Shown here one piece after another: positions 1 through 4,922 of a stretch of DNA of 9,330 nucleotides. The notes under the pieces are model-generated. The model had not been told where the DNA came from. It ran no database searches and saw only the letters and a list, made by a program, of their open reading frames with translations. Location: positions 1 to 9,330 of the forward strand of contig JAUVKS010000057.1 of the NCBI GenBank assembly GCA_030596145.1, in the 5' to 3' direction. The position numbers and the translations under genes are program-made. The number at the start of each line of letters is the position of its first letter. Position 1 is the first letter of the stretch. The stretch is from Pseudomonadota bacterium (GTDB lineage: Bacteria; Desulfobacterota; Syntrophia; Syntrophales; JADFWA01).

Positions 1-2
1 AC

Positions 3-311
3 AGCGGGCCGCGTACCCTGTTTAACCTGACCGGTACATGGCGACCGGTTGAAAGGGTGACCACCTTTGCCAGGCTGGGTTATTTCTCGTCCAGGCGGCT
101 CATCTATCCCGGGGCAACTGAGTTTCACTCGACTCCCGGCGTCTGGCTCCTTGACCTGACTGCCACCATCCGGGATGTTGTTTTTTCAGGCCTGGAATTG
201 GAGTTTTCCATCAGGAACCTGACAGACAAAGAATATGATACACCGGGGACCTATAGCTCTATCGAGGGGGAACCGTTTTCAGCGACAGTGATGCTGAGGA
301 AAAGATGGTAG
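3..311 (+). CDS. TonB-dependent outer-membrane receptor, C-terminal fragment
   Basis: The gene enters from the left edge; only about the last 102 residues are present, read in the frame of codons starting at position 3. The visible part is alternating beta-strand sequence (GTWRP, ARLGYFSSRR, VWLLDLTATIRD) followed by a short 'ELEFSIRNLTDKEYDTPG' segment. The N-L-x-D-K-x-Y-x-x-P/T-G signature just before a final strand ending in an aromatic residue (here LRKRW at the stop) is the classic end of TonB-dependent receptor beta-barrels. Such receptors import siderophores, cobalamin or other scarce ligands across the outer membrane using TonB-ExbBD energy. The ligand cannot be told from this fragment and the plug domain and TonB box lie outside. 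The family call is firm; a methionine-initiated start at 57 is merely internal. Confidence 0.88.
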   Translation, partial: SGPRTLFNLTGTWRPVERVTTFARLGYFSSRRLIYPGATEFHSTPGVWLLDLTATIRDVVFSGLELEFSIRNLTDKEYDTPGTYSSIEGEPFSATVMLRKRW

Positions 312-349
312 GTTTGAGAAAGGCTGCGCAGGCGCTTTTCATGCAGGCT

Positions 350-375
350 ATATTTAGCCGGTATTGGCTAAATAT
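350..375 (+). repeat. Perfect 10-bp inverted repeat downstream of the receptor gene
   Basis: Positions 350-359 (ATATTTAGCC) pair perfectly with 366-375 (GGCTAAATAT) around a 6-nt loop. It lies 39 nt after the receptor stop codon, where a transcription terminator or 3'-end stabilising hairpin would be expected. No T-run follows, so it is not a canonical intrinsic terminator. It could also be a protein-binding dyad or part of the neighbouring repeat cluster. Confidence 0.5.
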
Positions 376-405
376 GACCAGTGAAAAGAGGATTAAGGGA
401 TTATT

Positions 406-454
406 GAATATCGAACAAGGAACCGCGACATTCGATATTCCTTGTTCGATATTC
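406..454. repeat. 17-bp perfect inverted repeat with internal direct repeats (intergenic repeat family)
   Basis: Positions 406-422 (GAATATCGAACAAGGAA) are the exact reverse complement of 438-454, separated by 15 nt. Inside it the decamer TTCGATATTC occurs twice as a direct repeat, at 431-440 and 445-454, 14 nt apart. This wording (GATATTC/GAATATC with TTCGA) resembles a dispersed intergenic repeat I associate with Desulfobacterota and related genomes, whose accidental translations read like 'FDIRYSLFDI'. That resemblance is from memory. No ORF is associated, so it would be a non-autonomous element. Confidence 0.7.
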
Positions 455-478
455 TGCGGTTCAGAAAAAGCCTGGTAG

Positions 479-561
479 GTTGGGTTGAGGTACGAAACCC
501 AACAAAAAAAGAGCTTACTGGGAATGAATTTTGTGTCGGGTTTCGCGGTGCTCAACCCGAC
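479..561. repeat. REP/MITE-like element: two hairpins in inverted orientation
   Basis: Two related hairpins face each other. The first has arms GTTGGGTT (479-486) and AACCCAAC (496-503) around a 9-nt loop; the second has arms GTCGGGTT (535-542) and AACCCGAC (554-561) around an 11-nt loop. Read in reverse complement, the second unit is a close variant of the first (GTCGGGTTGAG...CGAAACCCGAC against GTTGGGTTGAG...CGAAACCCAAC). This is the arrangement of bacterial interspersed mosaic (paired REP) elements, which are usually mobilised in trans by RAYT (IS200/IS605-like) transposases. No transposase is present in the window. Confidence 0.72.
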
Positions 562-616
562 CAACAGCCATAGGGCTTTCAATGGCACAAGTTTTGCTTA
601 CGTTACATTTAATTCA

Positions 617-2062
617 ATGCATAATAGAATAATCCATATAACATTTTTAGCACTTGCTTTCATTCTGGCGTTTTCAGCGAGTCCTTCTATTGCTCTGGAC
701 GTTCCTTCCCAGTATGAACAGGACTTGCTGCAACTGATCAACGATGCCCGTGAAAACCCGCTAATCGTGGCAAGTTCGCTTGGAATGGACGCAGACAAGA
801 TTCTCCAGAACCTTCCCGAGCTGGAAGATATCTTAATAAATGGTCTCCCACCACTGATTTTCAACGAAAATCTCTGTGCAGCAGCCGGCGCTCATACCCA
901 GGATATGCTTGAAAACAATTACTATTCCCACATTTCCCTTGATGGCCGTACTTGTGATGACCGTATTGTTGAGAGCGGTTACGTCCCAACAGCCACTGGG
1001 GAGTCGTTGGGGATGTTAGCCTTTTCCAATTTCATTCAGCCTGCCGAGGCTGTGGCGCTGATATTTGAAAACATGTTCAGGGATGAGCTGGACCCGACAA
1101 GTACCGAAAGGCGGAACATATTAGCCGGTGACCTTGAAGAGGTTGGTATCGGCTTTGGTTCCGGCACTTTTAAAATAGATGGATCAATTTGTAATGCTTA
1201 CATGACAACGTGTGATTTTGCGGCCGACGCCGTATCTGTGCTGGAGCTGGAACTTTTGGAGCTTATAAACCAGGCACGGGAGAAACCACTGGAAACAGCG
1301 GAGTCCATGGGCATGAATCCCGATGATATTATTGCCGGTCTTCCTGAACTTGCCGAAATTCTGTTACAGGGACTTGCGCCCCTGACATTTAATCAGAATC
1401 TATATTCATCAGCCCGGAATCATGCTGTCGATATGATAAATAACAGCTATTATTCGATCACTTCCATGGATGGTCGTGAGGTGGAAGACCGGGTCAGGGA
1501 AAACGGATATGATCCGGCCCAGGCTGGGGAAGCTATTCGTATGCTTGTAACCGCGGGTGAAAATGCTCCTTCAGAAGCTGCGAGGATATGCTTTGAAAAA
1601 TTATTCCGGCAGGAATTGAGTCCTTTATGTATGTCCCGAAAGATACTAAACCCTGTTTTTAAAGAGGTAGGGAGCAGCTTCATAACGGTTCCGGCTGGCG
1701 AAAACATGGGGCAGGGCCGGTGGTACAGTGAATATAATATTTCCATGCTGGTTTGTGACTTTGGCCTGAGTGCCGCAGATATTGGATTGCCGTATTTAAA
1801 AGGACGGGTTTACACGGATTGGGATGGAAACGGTATATACAGTCTTGGTGAAGGAAAGGCCGGGACAGGCTTGCAAATTCAGGGCTCTGAAACGGCTTTT
1901 AATGTGTACACCAATCCTGCCGGAGGATTTCATGCGCAACTGGAAACAGGTGTTAACTACCGGATTATACCTTTGACTGAAGGTGCTCTTGAGGAACGGC
2001 AGATTGAGATGGGCACTGAAAACAGATCCATGGATTTCATAATAGAACCCGAAATTCAATAA
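617..2062 (+). CDS. Exported protein with two CAP/SCP-like domains and an SdrD-B-like domain
   Basis: 481 residues from the ATG at 617, chosen because a Sec signal peptide starts there (hydrophobic 8-21, likely cleavage after SIA, residue 26); the frame upstream is repeat DNA. Residues about 30-200 and 208-385 are two copies of one CAP/SCP-type (YkwD-like) unit, each opening LL-x-LIN-x-ARE-x-P and continuing LGM/MGM, LPELxxIL, GLxPLxFNxxL, HxxDM, YYS and GY...GE. Copy 1 has H93, H105 and E129, but Glu164 in T-x-ERRN replaces the histidine of the usual GHRxN motif. Copy 2 keeps H269 and E305 but has Ile281 where copy 1 has H105. From about 390 a short SdrD-B/Cna-B-like domain has the acidic Y-T-D-W-D-G-N-G loop. 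CAP proteins are secreted and often bind lipids or other ligands; enzymatic activity is doubtful here. No strong Shine-Dalgarno is visible. Confidence 0.85.
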   Translation: MHNRIIHITFLALAFILAFSASPSIALDVPSQYEQDLLQLINDARENPLIVASSLGMDADKILQNLPELEDILINGLPPLIFNENLCAAAGAHTQDMLENNYYSHISLDGRTCDDRIVESGYVPTATGESLGMLAFSNFIQPAEAVALIFENMFRDELDPTSTERRNILAGDLEEVGIGFGSGTFKIDGSICNAYMTTCDFAADAVSVLELELLELINQAREKPLETAESMGMNPDDIIAGLPELAEILLQGLAPLTFNQNLYSSARNHAVDMINNSYYSITSMDGREVEDRVRENGYDPAQAGEAIRMLVTAGENAPSEAARICFEKLFRQELSPLCMSRKILNPVFKEVGSSFITVPAGENMGQGRWYSEYNISMLVCDFGLSAADIGLPYLKGRVYTDWDGNGIYSLGEGKAGTGLQIQGSETAFNVYTNPAGGFHAQLETGVNYRIIPLTEGALEERQIEMGTENRSMDFIIEPEIQ

Positions 2063-2189
2063 AAAAAACGATGCTGAATAGTCCAGCAATTCTAATTATG
2101 GGAATTTCCCTTATTTTACAGGCAAATAAAACCTCTAACCTATTGAATTTCAATTTGTTTTTTCATAATGAGAATTGTTGTAAATAGTC

Positions 2190-2224
2190 TTGACATTCGG
2201 TGTACAGACGGGTACACCTATACG
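2190..2224 (+). promoter_or_regulatory. TTGACA box with overlapping 20-bp palindromic operator-like site
   Basis: A perfect -35 hexamer TTGACA sits at 2190-2195. Three bases later is a perfect palindrome, GGTGTAC (2199-2205), six bases, GTACACC (2212-2218). The -10 is poor: TACACC (2213-2218) at 17-bp spacing, or TATACG (2219-2224) at a too-long 23-bp spacing. A strong -35, weak -10 and a dyad in the spacer is the layout of a regulated promoter, where a dimeric regulator blocks or remodels polymerase binding. The regulator is not identified. Confidence 0.5.
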
Positions 2225-2374
2225 CCAAACAGGAGTACCTGCCAAAAACTTGAAACAATGAGGCGTTTTACAAAGGTCTTACAATGAAGGGGGGTGATAC
2301 AGGAATATTAGCATATTAAAGTGTCTTGTTATGGGATGCCGCATGGGCGGCACTTTCATGAAACAAATTAATTT

Positions 2375-2380
2375 AGGAGG
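2375..2380 (+). promoter_or_regulatory. Strong Shine-Dalgarno of the surface-protein gene
   Basis: AGGAGG lies 5 nt before the ATG at 2386. It is one of the few perfect ribosome binding sites in the window, fixes the start codon, and suggests high-level translation, as expected of an abundant surface protein. Confidence 0.85.
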
Positions 2381-2385
2381 AAATA

Positions 2386-4119
2386 ATGCGTAACAAAAAG
2401 GTGTTTTTTGTAATTGCTTCAATTTTTTCAATTTTTGTGTTGGCCGGCGCAGCATTTGCCGCCAACACAGCAAACATTAACGTTACATCAGAACCGGTCC
2501 GTGCCGGAGCGAGCTGCGACAAGGCAGGCGGTATCACCATTACATTTGACAGGGATACCGTACTAACGGACGGGGATCAGATCACCATGGACCTGACCCT
2601 CAATGTAACGTTGTGCACGGATATTGACATCGTTATATCCAATGACGATGCCGGTGAATATGCCGACCTGGAAAATACTGTTGACATAGAAGATGTCGGA
2701 TGGGATGAAGCCAATTCAAACATTGGTGGTCCTGTCGTTTTGACAGATGCAGACTCTAATTCATCCAGTATAGGCGGCGGTGTATATTTTCATATATACG
2801 GTACTGAAGGACAAGCCAGGGTGACAATAGATGTTATCGGCGAGAATCCTGGAGCATCCTTTACCGTAGGTCCTGATAGTGAAGACAACCTGGCCATTAC
2901 TCTCTTGGCTCAGAACACTAACGCGGACTATCCCGGAGAAGAGGGTATTTTTGTAGATTCTGATAATGACGGCGTTTATGACGAGGCTGCGCAACTTGCC
3001 AACAATACCATGTGTATTGATGTTTCGGATCCGGCCTTTACCGGAGATACCGTAAGGGGCAACTTCGACTCCAAGGGTGACAAGTTTACTTTTCTCCCTT
3101 CCAACCCGCAGATTGCCCACATAGCGCCTGCACTTAACATTACTCTTGATCCCTGCAAAGATCGAGAGCCAGGACACATTGAACTTGGCGACAGGATTAC
3201 TCAGGGCAGTGATACCTGCGATGCTTTTGACAATGAGTCTTACGCCGGATTTTGCCCAGACCATGTTAACAACAATATGGTCATAGCGTCCTCCAGTCCG
3301 TTTGATCAGTTACAGTATGAGGTCACAATGGAGATCCTGATCAATGGTCAATCAGGGGACAACGGCGTCTACTGGAGCAACCAACTCCCCCTTTCCGAGG
3401 GCTACGGTACCAAGGATGATGCCTGTGATGCGACGAATGCTAATGGTGCGGCTCTTGGGGCAGCAACGTACGAGCTTGCCAATGGATCTGCTGCCGTTCC
3501 GGAACTTCCCCATGGTGATGACTGCGACGTAGATGCTAATGGCCGCGCTGTGGTGATGAACATAGCAGCTTCAGATCTTAATCTTGCTGCTCAGGATGAT
3601 TTCCTCTGGTTTAATCTGCCTGCCTTAAACTACGACATTGACGATGTCCAGGAAGGTGATGTGGTTACCGTGAAAATAACCATCAACAAGGTTCCATGCG
3701 GTGAACTTTTCACCGGCATATGGGAGATCGGTACTTTTGGTTGCCAGGCAGCAGGTGTTTCCAATACAATACTTTTCCCCTACTTTACAGATATGCAAGA
3801 AGCGGAGATCTACTGGGATGGTATTGCCATTGTGAACATTGGTTCCACTGACGGAACTGCTACACTGACCATTTATGAAGCTGATGGCGATGTGGCTACC
3901 ATGGATGTGAATGTCTCTGCTAACAGCAGTTATGTTAACCTGCTTTCAGCAATGATATCCGGCATGACCCTGACCACTTCGGTTGACGGAACCCTTGGCA
4001 ATGCCAGGGTCTATATTCGCGTGAACACGGATTTCAATGTTGACGGATTTGCCATGATGGCCAGGTCCGATACAGGAGAGTCCATGGGTTACCTGCCACG
4101 CCTGGTGGATATGGATTAA
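2386..4119 (+). CDS. Acidic exported surface protein with C-terminal module shared with the transglutaminase-like protein
   Basis: 577 residues with a clear Sec signal peptide (KK at 4-5, hydrophobic 6-24, cleavage near AFA, residues 24-26) and a perfect ribosome binding site. I do not recognise a named family for the central part. The mature protein is beta-rich, strongly acidic, lacks further membrane segments and has about ten spaced cysteines, so disulfides are plausible. Residues 191-199 (DSDNDGVYD) match the thrombospondin-3-type calcium loop D-x-D-N-D-G-x-x-D. From about residue 460 (TILFPYF...YWDGIAIVNIGSTDGTATLTIYEADGD) to the end is a beta-sandwich module also found four times in the 4923-7418 product. 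Its own promoter-like region and a strong hairpin after its stop suggest expression partly separate from the genes downstream. Inference: an S-layer-like or appendage surface protein, possibly a substrate or anchor for the transglutaminase-like protein. Confidence 0.8.
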   Translation: MRNKKVFFVIASIFSIFVLAGAAFAANTANINVTSEPVRAGASCDKAGGITITFDRDTVLTDGDQITMDLTLNVTLCTDIDIVISNDDAGEYADLENTVDIEDVGWDEANSNIGGPVVLTDADSNSSSIGGGVYFHIYGTEGQARVTIDVIGENPGASFTVGPDSEDNLAITLLAQNTNADYPGEEGIFVDSDNDGVYDEAAQLANNTMCIDVSDPAFTGDTVRGNFDSKGDKFTFLPSNPQIAHIAPALNITLDPCKDREPGHIELGDRITQGSDTCDAFDNESYAGFCPDHVNNNMVIASSSPFDQLQYEVTMEILINGQSGDNGVYWSNQLPLSEGYGTKDDACDATNANGAALGAATYELANGSAAVPELPHGDDCDVDANGRAVVMNIAASDLNLAAQDDFLWFNLPALNYDIDDVQEGDVVTVKITINKVPCGELFTGIWEIGTFGCQAAGVSNTILFPYFTDMQEAEIYWDGIAIVNIGSTDGTATLTIYEADGDVATMDVNVSANSSYVNLLSAMISGMTLTTSVDGTLGNARVYIRVNTDFNVDGFAMMARSDTGESMGYLPRLVDMD

Positions 4120-4143
4120 GGCAAAACGTTGATAGGCTAACCA

Positions 4144-4173
4144 AATCATGGAGACCCTGAGGTCTCCATGATT
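4144..4173 (+). terminator. 13-bp perfect hairpin after the surface-protein gene (terminator or 3'-end stabiliser)
   Basis: AATCATGGAGACC (4144-4156) pairs perfectly with 4161-4173 around a CTGA tetraloop, 25 nt after the stop codon. The sequence that follows (ACAACAAAAC) is not T-rich, so it is not a textbook intrinsic terminator. It may act as a partial terminator or protect the 3' end of a highly expressed message, lowering expression of the two genes downstream. Confidence 0.6.
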
Positions 4174-4180
4174 ACAACAA

Positions 4181-4223
4181 AACAAGAGGGGGGTGGTAAT
4201 TTCTTTACAGCCTCCCTCTTGTT
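4181..4223 (+). repeat. Second hairpin, 13 paired positions, just before the 4250 gene
   Basis: AACAAGAGGG (4181-4190) pairs with CCCTCTTGTT (4214-4223), and the stem extends three more positions with one G-T wobble, leaving a 17-nt loop. It follows the previous hairpin by 7 nt. The purine-rich left arm is the only Shine-Dalgarno-like sequence near and would be buried in this stem. The pair could be an attenuator or a processing site between the surface-protein gene and the downstream operon. Confidence 0.55.
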
Positions 4224-4249
4224 GCGAGATGCATCTATTTGGCAATAAA

Positions 4250-4918
4250 ATGAATCCATATTCTCTCCGTTCAAGCAAAGCTCCCCTTTTTGTTTTTTTT
4301 ATAGCCTGTTTTCTTATGTTACCGCCTGCGGTTCACGGAGAAGCCTATCATCCCGAAGGAACCCTGCAAGTCCTGAGCGAGTATAGAGATTCGCGTTCCG
4401 GCCCGACTCGAAAGGTAAACTGGAATGTCCGTTCTGAAGATTTGGCTGCGCACTGGACGCTCGATTTTTTTCTTGCCGGCGGCCATGAGCCGCTTTGCAG
4501 ACTCATGCTTTCCCATGAAAAAGATAAGTTGAAGATAGAATGGCAGGCCCATGGTGTCCGGAAGAAGACGGTATTCGAAGAGATAATGGTCCTGGCGGAT
4601 TTTCCTGTACCCTGCGATATTCTCCCAATTGGGACAGGTGAAAATACCGGGACATTTAAGACCAGGCGTGAGGCCGGCGGCAGCTTGTTCGTTACGACAT
4701 ACAAGGTGGTTCGTCAGGAGGTATCTCTCCAGGAGGCCTTGCGGCAAGGATGGATCCGTGCGGGAGTGAAGGCACGGGGGCCTTTTTATTTTATGAATGT
4801 GCTGGATTCGCGTGGGGACATGGTGCTGCGGCAGCTTTGGGACCACAATGGCAACTGGTGGCTCTACGAAGAGAACGTTTCCGGAAGACGATCGTGGCTG
4901 CTTGAGGGGGGAGAATGA
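4250..4918 (+). CDS. Exported protein of unknown function, operon partner of the transglutaminase-like gene
   Basis: 222 residues from the ATG at 4250, chosen because it begins a compact signal peptide (R7/K10, hydrophobic 12-26, likely cleavage after VHG, residue 30). An ATG at 4229 and a GTG at 4193 are in frame but add residues that overlap the hairpin; no start has a good Shine-Dalgarno. I do not recognise the family. The mature part looks beta-rich, with a basic RDSRSGPTRK stretch, cysteines in EPLCRLML and PVPCDILP, and a tryptophan-rich end (LRQLWDHNGNWWLYEE...RRSWLLEGGE). There is no lipobox. It ends in tandem stops TGA TAA, 4 nt before the next ATG, so translational coupling is likely. 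Co-transcription suggests a periplasmic accessory for the large protein downstream; that role is inferred from position only. Confidence 0.75.
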   Translation: MNPYSLRSSKAPLFVFFIACFLMLPPAVHGEAYHPEGTLQVLSEYRDSRSGPTRKVNWNVRSEDLAAHWTLDFFLAGGHEPLCRLMLSHEKDKLKIEWQAHGVRKKTVFEEIMVLADFPVPCDILPIGTGENTGTFKTRREAGGSLFVTTYKVVRQEVSLQEALRQGWIRAGVKARGPFYFMNVLDSRGDMVLRQLWDHNGNWWLYEENVSGRRSWLLEGGE

Positions 4919-4922
4919 TAAT

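Larger units (their letters stand above)
312..616. other. Intergenic region, 305 bp, repeat-filled
   Basis: No credible gene is seen here. The stretch holds the inverted repeats at 350-375, 406-454 and 479-561. An open frame does run into the next gene from a TTG at 485, but its first 44 codons are translated REP element and are not protein-like. I see no convincing sigma70 promoter or Shine-Dalgarno immediately before 617, so the transcription start of the downstream gene is unclear. Confidence 0.7.
2063..2385 (+). other. Intergenic leader region, 323 bp, upstream of the surface-protein gene
   Basis: No gene is seen. After the preceding stop there are two weak hairpins: TGCTG...CAGCA, and GGGA-ATT-TCCC at 2100-2110 followed by TTATTTTA, which could be a poor terminator. 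A promoter-like box and palindrome lie at 2190-2218. The long leader (about 150 nt if transcription starts near 2225-2230) contains a small hairpin, TGCCGC-ATGG-GCGGCA at 2337-2352, just before the ribosome binding site. I could not match the leader to a known riboswitch. Confidence 0.6.

Noticed and set aside
406..561. CRISPR array
   Set aside because: The repeats are inverted and not evenly spaced with unique spacers; they fit REP/MITE elements.
485..616. N-terminal extension of the CAP protein from the TTG at 485
   Set aside because: The segment is translated REP-element DNA, and a proper signal peptide begins at 617.
2225..2375. A c-di-GMP or other riboswitch in the long leader
   Set aside because: Only a 6-bp hairpin at 2337-2352 is evident; I found no conserved riboswitch core.
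2761..3264. 167-codon open frame on the minus strand inside the surface-protein gene
   Set aside because: No recognisable motifs and wholly opposite a well-supported gene; a shadow frame.
4797..4922. Extension of the transglutaminase-like gene from 4797
   Set aside because: It overlaps the end of the previous gene; the ATG at 4923 has a ribosome site and a signal peptide.
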